Shown: positions 25,263-36,500 of the stretch, in pieces | How the letters are laid out: each line of letters starts with the position of its first letter | Position numbering within the stretch: the stretch's first letter is position 1 | Source: Dechloromonas sp. | GTDB taxonomy: Bacteria; Pseudomonadota; Gammaproteobacteria; Burkholderiales; Rhodocyclaceae | Assembly: GCA_011391255.1 (NCBI GenBank) | Contig: JAABQV010000014.1 | Coordinates: 1-64,000 of the forward strand | Reading direction: 5' to 3' | Length of the DNA stretch: 64,000 bases | Translations under genes and position numbers: made by a program | Notes under the pieces: model-generated | What the model was told of the DNA's origin: nothing | Database searches by the model: none | Seen by the model: the letters and a program-made list of their open reading frames with translations, nothing else

Positions 25263-25553
25263 ATGATTATGCTCAGTGCAAAAATGAAAGCACGCTTGGC
25301 CAAAGACCGCCCCGTGACTTCGATCACAATCAGAATGCCGGTGGATGCGGTCGAGTCGATGAAGGCCATCGCCCCCCAAAAGGGATTAAGCGGCTATCAG
25401 TCGCTGCTCAAATCCTATGTCAGTGAGGGATTGAGGAAAGACGAAGCGCAGTACGCTTTCAGTGCCGAGGCACGTTTGATTGAAGCCCTGAAGCGCCGTG
25501 GTGTTCCCGATGATGTGCTGCAAGATGCAGCGAGAGAGTTGCACCCGGCTTGA
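25263..25553 (+). CDS. RHH-like small protein (CopG-type antitoxin family?), no toxin beside it
   Basis: A 96-residue protein. Residues 15-60 read VTSITIRMPVDAVESMKAIAP, then GLSGYQSLLKSYVSEGLRKDE: a beta strand plus two helices, similar to ribbon-helix-helix antitoxins. The C-terminal helix ends in DVLQDAARELHPA. A GAGAGGAAG ribosome-binding site precedes the ATG. The usual toxin partner is not found within 300 bases on either side, so it may be an orphan or act with an unlinked toxin. Confidence 0.6.
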   Translation: MIMLSAKMKARLAKDRPVTSITIRMPVDAVESMKAIAPQKGLSGYQSLLKSYVSEGLRKDEAQYAFSAEARLIEALKRRGVPDDVLQDAARELHPA

Positions 25554-25881
25554 TCTGCTGCAGTGAGATTTGAAACGAACGAATTAGAAAACAGTGGTCT
25601 GACTCCGGTTGCTCGCGACCGTCTCAGTAGTGCCCACTCCGGTCATCGCGGCTTCCCGATAGCGGCCGCCCAGCCAAATCAGGTATTTGCGCATTGGAGT
25701 TCTACGAAGCGGCCGTTGCCGACGTCACATCCCCGGCCACAACCTTCCATAGTGAACCTAAACAATCGAATAGTCTGAATGACAGCAAACCAATCCGATG
25801 CCAGAGGTTCAGCTACTCTGAATGGTCGAACTAATCGTGTGCTCAGATTTGAACAATATACAAATGAACGAATGCATAACC
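25554..25881. other. 328-base intergenic region without recognisable features
   Basis: No coding frame, hairpin or repeat stands out. The two pieces GAACCTAAA (25182-25192 area and 25754-25764 area) are too short to call a repeat. Confidence 0.5.
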
Positions 25882-27567
25882 TTAGAAGGCCGCAACAACT
25901 ACTTGAGCATTAACATAATAATTTTCGGTCTCCTCCGGTCGATTATTCAGCCCGTAGCCCAAGGAGAGTTTTGCTGACAGCCAGGTGCTGACACCGACGT
26001 TCAGACCCCATCCCGCACCCGTGATTTCATCTGAATGCAACTGCGAACCGACGGGGCGATATGGTTTCGTGACGCCATGGTCAATGAAGAAAAATCCAGA
26101 GGTCTTCACGTTGTCGATACCTAGTGGTAACGGATGATGCAACTCCACTCCCAATACATGACCACTGTCGCCGCTATACAAACCGGTTTTGTAGCCCCGA
26201 ACAGTCCCTTCGCCACCGATCAAGAATTGCTCAGAGGATGGCAACAAGACATCTGGTGTTCCCTGAAAGCTGACGAGTCCGCGCAATTGCCATCCTCCCC
26301 CAAAATCCTGAACGCGGCGGATATTCCCTCGCGTGATGGAATATCGTTTTCCAGCTGCATTGGAAAAATCGGCATCGCCCGAGATATAGGTCAGTGATCC
26401 AGTCCAAAAGCCACCACTATCAACTGATTGCCACTCCAATCCGGCATGGCCATCATTCGTATCAGTTCGTTGTAGAAAGATATCGCTGATCCAACTGGAT
26501 ACCCGTCGATTGCGAAACCCTGCCATGGCTTCCAGATAGATGCGGTTATCAAAATAGAGTGGATGGCGCAGATCAAAACTATAAGCCTGGGCTTCACCGG
26601 TAATACCCAGATCCCTGAACGGCCCATGCTTGACCTGTGTCTCATCGAAGTTATAGGCGCTGACCAAACGGGTTCCCCAGGTATTGACCGGCAGTGAATA
26701 GCTCAAACCGTAGCCGTTATGCCCGTCAGCCCTTGAAAAGCTCAGGCCCAGATTGTCCCGAAAGCCCAGAAGGCTTCGGTTCAAATAAAAAATACCAGTT
26801 CGAAACTCACCTGTGGATGGACTGCCATTGTTGTCCATAAAGAGTCTGAGGTCATGCAGCGGTGGCTCGGCAACCTTGATTTGGATATCCGATTGGCCAA
26901 ATTTTTCGCCCGGTTTAAGTTCGGCTGCGAGCTGCGCATCATTCGTACGATTGAATCGGATCAAGTCTCGCTCAAGAGCTACCAGATCAGGCAGCTCGCC
27001 TGAATGCTGCTTGATCCATCCCTCTATGTATTGTGTTCTGGTTGATAAATTTCCTTCGACAGAAACCTTGCCAATTCTGCCTTCAACCAGGCGAATCCTG
27101 ACCACGCCATCGACGATATCCTGAGGGGGCAATACGGCGCTTGCAGTAATGACGCCCAATTCCCGATAGCGCTGGTTGACCTTTTCCAACAAACCCTCAA
27201 GCTCAGCCAGGGTGACCTCTCGCCCTTCAAACTCTTTGGCGTAGGCAAGCAATTCTTCAGTTTTAAGTATCTCAGACGGTGAAAACTCAATGCGCTTCAA
27301 GAGAAACCTGACATCAGACTTCTGCGGTTTCTTCACTACCGGTTCAGCCCTCTCCAAAGGAGACTGTAGTTTCGGCCGTTCTCCATCTTCGCGAATCTGC
27401 TGCTCCCGATCAATCGTCTGTCGCTGAATCGCACCTGCGTCAATGGAAGGAGGGAGTCTGACCTGTGCAACGGCATCTCCCGCCACGCATAACAGCAAAC
27501 ATGCGTGACCAAGCACCACCCTTGTCTTCCAAATTGATTTTTTTCCTACCAAATTAATCTGCATCAT
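25882..27567 (-). CDS. TpsB outer-membrane transporter (ShlB/FhaC type) for the giant TpsA
   Basis: A 561-residue Omp85-superfamily transporter of two-partner secretion. The signal peptide ends near AVA-QV. A periplasmic helix/linker and POTRA domains follow (residues about 85-240, with FLLKRIEFSPSEIL and GVVRIRLVEGRIG), and then a 16-strand barrel. The loop-6 motif is present as GEGTVRGYKTG, and the C-terminus ends in aromatic Phe (VVVAAF), as needed for Bam insertion. The start overlaps the tpsA stop by four bases (ATGA), so adhesin and transporter are coupled. It should secrete the TpsA product by recognising its N-terminal TPS domain. Confidence 0.93.
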   Translation of the reverse strand: MMQINLVGKKSIWKTRVVLGHACLLLCVAGDAVAQVRLPPSIDAGAIQRQTIDREQQIREDGERPKLQSPLERAEPVVKKPQKSDVRFLLKRIEFSPSEILKTEELLAYAKEFEGREVTLAELEGLLEKVNQRYRELGVITASAVLPPQDIVDGVVRIRLVEGRIGKVSVEGNLSTRTQYIEGWIKQHSGELPDLVALERDLIRFNRTNDAQLAAELKPGEKFGQSDIQIKVAEPPLHDLRLFMDNNGSPSTGEFRTGIFYLNRSLLGFRDNLGLSFSRADGHNGYGLSYSLPVNTWGTRLVSAYNFDETQVKHGPFRDLGITGEAQAYSFDLRHPLYFDNRIYLEAMAGFRNRRVSSWISDIFLQRTDTNDGHAGLEWQSVDSGGFWTGSLTYISGDADFSNAAGKRYSITRGNIRRVQDFGGGWQLRGLVSFQGTPDVLLPSSEQFLIGGEGTVRGYKTGLYSGDSGHVLGVELHHPLPLGIDNVKTSGFFFIDHGVTKPYRPVGSQLHSDEITGAGWGLNVGVSTWLSAKLSLGYGLNNRPEETENYYVNAQVVVAAF

Positions 27568-30500
27568 TCTTCCACGACTTGTTGGTTGTCATTTTCAATA
27601 TCGACCATTTGAACTGCCGCTTTTACGCCTTCCAGCGAACCGATTAATCGAATCCCATTCTCTCCGCCCATTGCCAATGGCGCCATGCTTGCTACGCGCG
27701 GAGTGCCTACCTTACCCTCAATACCGCTGCGTGACTCTTCAAGGGCACTACTGTCACGAAGACTGCCCATCTGCACCCCATGATCCGGATCTCGATTGAT
27801 GACGTAAGGACCGGCAATGGTTGTCCATCCATCAAGTTTAAAACCGCTGAAGGATTTTCCTGGGACATAGAGCTGGACATCGACCGAGCGAACGGCATAA
27901 CTGTTGTTATCCATCACAAGATCAGTAACCGGGTTCTGGAATCGGGCCACATTGCCAATATATCCACTATCAATCTGCAGATAGCCGGACAACATCCGGA
28001 TGCTGCTATCCATTGTCGAGAGGCGGGCAAATTGAACCCCGACCGGGCTACTGAGATCGAGATCAATCAGAGAGGCAATGCCACCACCAGGGCCGGTGAT
28101 CGAAAGAAGCAACGGGCTACCGGTGCCCTTGTGCACGATGTTTGCAGTTAACGAAGAACTACTAAACGAAAGTGCCGTGTCGGCTGACAAAGTCCCCAAG
28201 CTCAAATTGCCGCCTGCAGCAAGTGTCATACTTCGACTAGTGATCTGATTAACCTTGAGATCACCCGCTACCGCATTCAGGTCGGCAAGTTCGCCAGCAC
28301 TAATGGAATCAGCTTCGATGTTGCGGCCGGCAACAACAATGGCATTGCCAGTTTTCGCCGTCAGATCACCTACCTTCAAATCGTTCATGGATTTGATGAC
28401 CACGTCCCTGCCCGCGCTTACGTTGGAACCGCTTACTGAACCATCTGCCGTCAAGGAAACATCAAGGCCCGCCTGAACAGTCGTGAAATTCAAGGGACTG
28501 TTGGAATCCACCAGAATACTTCCAGCGCTGCTTCCTGCCTCAAGTTCTGCAACATTGATTTCGAGAGGGTCCTTCACCGAAACGTCAATATCGCTCGTAG
28601 AGACCTTGGCAACGCCGATTCCGCCCTTGGCGTTCATGGTAAGGCGTGCACCGGCGGTTGATGCGATCAGATCGTCGCCGCCCGTATCACCACCATCGAG
28701 AATCCGGCCATCGGTCGTAATCCGGATCGCATCTGCGGTCGCATTGTGGGTCGCTTCGATTTGCCCAATGATAATATCTCTCTGGGCGTTTACCGTTATC
28801 GTCCCAGCATCGGCATGCACCTTGGAACCATCGGCCATAGAAAAACTATCTGCCGAAAGCTCAATGTTTCCTGAATCAGACTTCAGCAAGGAACCAGGTG
28901 CCATGGATGCGTTTCCAGCAACGATTACGCCAAGGTCGCTCGTCGCATGAACCTTCCCGACGATTCTGGCGTCTGCGGCTGATCTCAGAAGCGCAACTGT
29001 TCCGGCTGTTATATCCCCAACAATAAAGTTCTGATCAATCGGGCCAGCCAGATAAATGCCCTGGCTCGCAACTGCATTGACCATACCGTTGATATCGACA
29101 CCTACATCAAGACTCTGGTTTTCGCCGGACAAACCAATATTGCCCACAGCGCCAGCGATCAGGCTGACATTGTCTGCCCGTACATCAACGCTCGAATCTG
29201 TCTTCGATTCAAGGATCGATCCGTCTGCCTTCAAGGTGGCGTTGCCCTTGGCAAATACGCTTTCAACGCGCAGATCTCCACTGACTTCTTCAACATTCAG
29301 GTTGCCACCCGCACGTGCAGTAAATTTGCCGCCTGTAGTGTTGATCAGTATCGCTGCACCATCCTTACCCAGATCACCGCGACCGGCTTCCAGAACGATG
29401 TCGTTGGCTGTCACGTTGGTCACACCGGCCTTTGCGCTCAACCCCTGCGATGTTTTGATGCGCACCTCCTGGGGACTGGCTATCTCGCCGATCAAGACTT
29501 GCTCTTCCGATCCAATATGGATAACTCCTTGGGCACCGGCTGCGCTCGCATTCAATTCACCTCGTGCAGTAACGTTGAAGTCATCACGCTGGACGATGGT
29601 GATACCCGTATCTGTCACCGTCAGGTCGTTGCTTTCAGCGGTAAGCAGGGCAAGTTTCTGTGTGTCGCTCAGGCTACTGAATGCCGTTCCCTTACCGATG
29701 GTAACCACGCCCAATTTGCTTCCGATATCCCCTCCCGCCACAAGATTGACGTTAGTGCCAACAACATTCGGGTCTTCAATCCGGATATTGGTGTCGGAAG
29801 TCTCCTTCAATATCCCGGCGCCAATAGCATTCGTCAGTTGCTCATCACTCCACTTGTAGCCGGCACTGGTGGCAGCAATTTCCTCTACCGTCAGGCGTGC
29901 TTCGAAGTTTGCCGTGTAAGCGCCACCACCGAAACGCGCGTAGCTTGCGTGATACTGTGCAGTCTGGCTACGCTCGTGTTCCGCCAGCTGGTCGCTGTTC
30001 CAGCCATTAGCTTCCCTTAGTGCGGCTGCCTGGTTTTCAGCGAGTTTGTAGGCAAAGTTCGGGTTATAGGCGTCAGCCGTATAAGTAATGCCATCATCGT
30101 TGAGACGTAGGTGGCGCATACGGAAATAGGTTTCATAAGAGGCCTTGAGCCCGTTTTCCTGAGCCGCAAGGTTCCGGTCACGCGCCGCGTCTGCGCCGCC
30201 GCCGGTCAACTCCATGGCACCCCACAGCGCCAGTAATTCAGCGCGCGACTTCTCGTCGACACTTTCCACCGTGTTGCCATCAAGCAGGCTGCCCGGCGCG
30301 CTCAGACGGACATCGCCGGCAGCCGACTTGACTTGATTGACGCGCAGGTCACCGGTTTGTTCGGCGATGTTGATCTCGCCCGCAGCACTAGCCGACAAGG
30401 TTGAGGTACTGCCCTGAGTCTCAACCCTGATCGGCGCGCCTGCATCGCCGACATTGCCGGACAAGGCCACCAGACTGATGCTGTTGCCGGTAACTACCGT

Positions 30501-33500
30501 ATTCGTCGGTGCGACCAGATTGCGGTCGGCAATCAAGGAAATGTCGCCTTGACTGGCGTTGACCGCAGCCACGCGCAAATCTCCGGCAATTTCCTTCAGC
30601 GCCACGCCATTGCGGCCCGTTGCTGTCACAGTGCCGTTGATCAGAGCGGGCGTGATCACGGTATCGGTGAGGTCGATGTTGATCGGCTTGGAGGCACTGC
30701 CGATGGCGCCGTTGGCAGAAGTCATTCGCAAATCGCTGGCAGCGATGCTTGCATCGCTGCTGAGGCTCTGGATGCCCGAGTTGCCGTTCAGCGTGGTAGT
30801 ACCGTTGACCGCCCGTGCCAGACCGCCAAGCAGCAATTGGCCATTGACCGAATTGACGTTAAGGCTGGCAGTGTCGTAACCGATGAAGCCAATGCCAATG
30901 GATTTGGAGGCGTTGAGGCTGTGCTGGAAATACTCCTGAGTGATAGTGCGGAAATAGGCATGTGTAGTCACTTCCTCGTAAGCGCAAGCATCTGCAATGC
31001 AGACAACTCCATACCTAGAGGTGGAATCGCCCCTGTACTTGTAGGCACCTGTCGAATAGGTCGAATAATCCATCGCGTAATTAGCTGTTCCACCGCCAAT
31101 GGACAACCAGTCACCAGTCAAACGCTGCCTATAGGCCGCCGACGTAGTAGAGGAATCAGGGTTGTCATAATCAGCAACCAACCAATCAGCACCAAAGAGA
31201 ATCCTCGATGTATAGACTCTGTCCTCGTCCAAGGTGGTTGTCCGGCCATTGATCCAGTTAAAGCGACGATTTTGTGTTGGCTGGAAGGTGGTATTGCGAC
31301 CCGTTGCCGAAGAAACCAGATAGGTCGGTTTGCCCTCGGCATCGACGGTCTGACTACTCCGCTCTTCGATGAGGTTGCCCAGGCGGGTAATCTGGGTCAC
31401 TAGCGGTTTGTTATGGGCGTCTCGTTTGGAGGTATCTGTGATCTTGATCGTCCCTTCGACGCCGCCACTGGTATCAAGGCGTCCAACCGCAAGGTCGTAG
31501 CTGCTACTGTTGGTGATGTTGATGCGACCATAACCATCCATCACGTTCAGCTGGCCATTACCGGTGGAGAAAATATTGCCGAATAGTTCCATGTGGCCGC
31601 CACCCATGCGCACATTGTCTAGTTGGAGGCGATCATTCTCGGCGTCATAGCTGACCTTGATCGAGGAGGAACCCGCCAGTGGTGCATTCAACGCCAGAAA
31701 CCGAACGCTGTGGTCACCATTCGACCATTTCGTGCGTAGTTCGCTAATGGCTTGAGTATTGGTCTTTGTATTGAAAGTCGGGTTGAGTGCACTCAGTAAA
31801 TTTGCATCGATGGCCAGAGCACGGTCAGGCAGGCCGGCCTGGATCAGGCCGTTGATATTGAGTTTCTCTCCGCTGATGTACACGTTCTGTCCAGCAATGG
31901 AAGAGCTGCAGCCCTTGCCGTCACTACCGCAGTCACGCACCGCCAGTGTGTCGGTTGAATAGTCGATCTTGGCGGCCTCCCGTATGTCCGGTAGCGTGCC
32001 GAGCTGGCTGATGGGATTGCCTCCCTGGTGGGTAAATCCAGGTGTGTAGGTCTGGATGATGTCACCGCTGGTGGCGATATTGACGGTTTCGGCATCGATG
32101 TGTGCCGAAACACGAATGGTTCCCTCGCTGTTGGCAACAGCCTCGCCACGCAGGTTGGTAACATCGCCCAACATCCAAAGTTGGGCTGGCTCCCCAGTCG
32201 GCGAATTGTTACCGTTAGTATTTAGCACACTGATGACTGGTTTCGGCGAGGTGTCGGCGCTCAGCACGGTCATGTTGCTGGCTGTCTTGCCACCCTGGTT
32301 GCGCGCGTTGATGTCAGCAGTTGACGATATGCCCAACCCGTTGAAGGTCACCTGCCCGCCCTTATCGTCGGGAATGAGCAAGCTACTGGTGGTCAGGAAA
32401 CGAAGCGACTTGTTTTCGATGTCGATCCGCACATCGCCGGGAGCGTTGAGTGTTCCATTCGTGCCGGTCAGGTATTTACCTGTTACGTTCACGTTGCCGC
32501 TCTGGGCAAGCACCGGGTTGACATGCATGAAGCCGACCCGGACTGAACTATCAAGCGCGGAGAGCTGAGCCTCAAGAATATCGGCATCGTTATCCAGAGC
32601 CAAAGCCGCATCAGCGGCATTGGTTCCGCTGTAGTCTGTTGCGGCGGCGCGGGTCGCGTTCGCCTTGACGCGCAGGGCATCAATTTCAGATTGCAGCAGG
32701 TCGGCGAGTTTTACGTTGTCCTCTAGCGTGTAGCTCACACCCTCGGACTGTTTCTCGACCGTCGTGCCGTTAGCTCCAAGAGTCAGGTATTGCAGGTGAT
32801 GAATCCCCGCCTCGACCGTGCCATTGACATTGACGCCGGAAGAAAGATTAGACCAGCTGCCGGCATTGTCATAGCTCGAACCGCCGGTAATTTTCAGCGA
32901 CGAGGTATCAGCGCCGAAGAACTCGCCGATCGCGGATAGCACTTCGCGATACGAGTCTGTACCTTCGCCGTAGCCGGTCGCCTTGTGCTGCCCCTCTGTC
33001 GCGGTCAGGTTGACATCCTGGTGCGCGCGCACCTTGGCTCCGGTCGCAATATCGATGGTGTTGTGCTGGACGATGCGGGCATCAGCATCGGGGTCGGTGA
33101 CGATGGGTAGCGCTGTATGGTTCCACAGGCGCGTGTCAGCGTTGGCTTGCAGCTTATTTCCGCTGCCAGCGAGTAGATTGACGTCGCCGCCATCCGACTG
33201 CACCCTTGCACCGGCGCCGACTTTGATGGCATTGTCGGCACCAAGGCTGGCCGTTGATCGTCCCGCCGCCGCCCCGGCCACGCCGTAGGTCTTGGCACGC
33301 ACATAGGCGTTGGCAGTTAGTTTGGCTTGGGTCGCCAGCGTAACCTCGCCATCAGAAACTATCTCCGCCCCGGCGCCGATATCCACGGTCGCCTGGTTGG
33401 TGGTGCTGACGATCTTCGACTCGGAAAGCGCAACGGCCACGGCGCCGCCGGTATCGAGGCGGGCAGTGTCATTGAGTTCAACATCGTTGCTGGCGGCAAT

Positions 33501-36500
33501 CGACACGCTGCCCTGGCTGGCGCCGGCGCGATCTGCCGTGAAGCGGGCGTTTTCGCCAACCAGCGCGCTAGTGTAGTTGCTGACGGTCGTATTGCTGAAG
33601 GCAGCTGCGCCGTTGAGCAAACCACCAGCCGCGGCCTGGGCATTGTTGCCGGCCAAAGCCGCTTTGCGCACAATGTTTTTGGCCTCGATGTCGATCTCGG
33701 CGGCATCAAGCGTGACGCCGCTGCCGGTACTGGCCGTCACGGTGCTTTCGGCCGTATTGCGGGCAAGCGCGCCGGACGCCCCGAAGGCCGCGGCCTGGAA
33801 GCTGTCGGCACTGCTATTGAAGCGCATGGTGTGCGTCGCGTTCAACACGACGTTTTCAGCAATTACCGTACTGTCCTGGCCGATATGGGCAAGCATGTTG
33901 CTCTTGCTGATCGTCGTGGCGCTTGATGCGGCACCGGCTACGAGACCGCCAGAGCCAGAAATTGCATTGGCGTTATTTTCATCAGCACCCAGTGCCTTGA
34001 CCGCGAGTGAGGTGCCTGTGACCTCCACGTCCTTTCCGATGTCGGCTTGAGTATTGGAATCACTGGTGGCGACAGCAATATTCGCCCCCACCGCCAACCA
34101 GCCGCCGACAGCTACGCCAGATGCGTTGGCTTGCTGCTTGCTATTGGTCGTAGCCTGTACCTCAGCACTGCCTGTGACGGTGGTTCCATCGCCAATAGTG
34201 CTATGCGTGCTGCCCGAATAAGTTGCCACACTGCTCGTGCCATTAATCCCCACGAGCCCCCCCGAAGCGCCGTAGCTGAGCGCTTTTGCGGTCAAACCGC
34301 TGGCCGTCGGAAGCGCAGTCATGGCATGGACATTCAACTGATTCGCCTTGATCTTGCCATCACTACCGATACCGGCAGTCACATCGTTATCCACCGTGGC
34401 CACTGCTGAGGAAACCCCAACGGCACCATAACCGACACTGACACCGACGGCTTCGGCCGAAGCGCTTGCCGCCGACGCCGCACTGACCGCGAGCGTACTC
34501 TGCACCTCGACATCGGCTCTGTCTTCCAGACTGGCGCTGACCGTGGACTTCATGATCGACTGCGCGGCCGCGCCGGCACCGGAATAAATACCTGCCGAGC
34601 CAGCTACTGCGCGGGACACGGCAGTGGAATCATCCGTCGCCTCTATCAGTACATTACTGACCGTCTTGCCTGCGGTCTTGCCGATCTGAACATCCGTGTC
34701 GGCATAAGCTGTTGTGCTGCCATCAAAGCGGGAATAAGCCTCGGAAGCACCAATTGCCAAGCCGCCTGCCGAGGCACCAAGAGCCTCGGCCCTGGCTTTG
34801 TGGTTGGTGTGGGCGGTCACGGACAAATCCGCTGCCCGCTTGATTTCCGCGCCGTCATCCAGATAAGCAGAAGTCTTGCTGTGATCATTCATTACCGCCA
34901 CTGCCGCGCTGGCGCCAACAATACCGCCGGCTCCCGCTGCTGAGCGAACCAGGGCACCGGTACTATCGACGTTAGCAGCATTGGCGGTGACATCGACGTT
35001 ACCGACCGCATCGACTGTCGTGCCCGACCCAATGAAAGCTTCCGTCGTACTGTTTGCTACCGCCACGCTCACAGCGCCACCGATGCCAACTGCGCCGCCG
35101 GCGGCGCCGACGGCATTGGCATCAACCTTCAGCTTGTCGCTCGCTGCGACCTTCACGGCGCGGCCAGAGGTTACCTGACTACCGCTGCCAATAAATGCCC
35201 GGGTCTTGTCGAGCGATGCAGTCGACGTTTCGTTCAGCTTGGAGGAAACGCCCAACCCACCGGAACGTGCAACCTCAGTTTTGGCGCCTTGTACATGGTT
35301 GGAACTGCCCAGATTGGCGCCGACCTTGTCCTGCTTCATCTGGCTATCGGCAAAGGAGTCGGCATTTCCGATTCGTCCCTGGGTGTCACCATCCAAGGCA
35401 GCCCCAATGCTGATCACCGACAGCGCGCCGCCGATCCCCACCGAATTGCCACCGGCTGCCGCCACGGCCGCTGACTGCACATCCTTGGTCGAGTTGGCAG
35501 CGACTGTCAGGTCACGATCTGCATCGACCACGCTGGAGGCGGCGATGTAAGCCGTCGTGGTGTTGCGCACTACATTAATCTCTGCGGTTGCCCCCACGCC
35601 AGCCATTCCGGAGAGCGCCACGGTGCCGCCACCACCAGCCAGTTTCACCGAATCATCTGCCTGGACAAGGACATCCTGAGTCGCCCCGGAGCGCCTCTGA
35701 TTCACCTGGCTGGCATCCCCGATATAGGCTTCCGTTGTCGAACTCACCACCTTGACGCCGACTGCGCCGGCGACACCGGCGAATCCACCTGCCGCGCCGC
35801 TCACCGTGGCACTCGTCATTTCCTCTTCCGACAAGGATGTTACGGTCAACGCCTTTCCGGCATCGATTTTTGTTCTGTTAGTTGCATCGCTGCTGCCCGC
35901 AATGAATGCTTGCGTGACATTGGCAATTACCCCAACCGACGCCGCGCCGCTGACACCGGCGGCACCGCCGCCGGCGCCGCTCACCGTATAGATGTCGAGT
36001 GCAGTATCCTGCGTCGCATTGACGTTGATATTACCTATCGCGTTGACATCAGCCCCCGCGCCAATCTTGGCGTATGTCTCGTTGGTTACCACGTTGACGC
36101 CTGCAGCACCGCCGACACCGGCTGCACCGGCAACGGAAACGTTGGCTGTTACGTTATAAATGGATTCCGTAGCAGCGGCCTTGACCTCGACATTCGCTGC
36201 GGTGATGGTCGCATCGCCAATCGAGGCATGTGTTTTCTTATCGATAATGCCCGTATTGATCGACCCGCTCACGGCCGCTGCGCCAGCGCCGCTGATGGTT
36301 CCGCTGGTCTGAACCATGAAGGTATTGTCGGCGGCCTTGACGCGGACATCCCCTAACGTACCGTTGGTAATGCTCGTCCCGCCCTCAATATAAGCCTCAG
36401 TTTGCGAGGCGACCACATTGGTAGACGCAGCCCCCGTTACGGCAGCCGCACCCGCGCCGGCGATCCCAATCGTTGCCGAGATGATTTTTTCATTGCCTAC

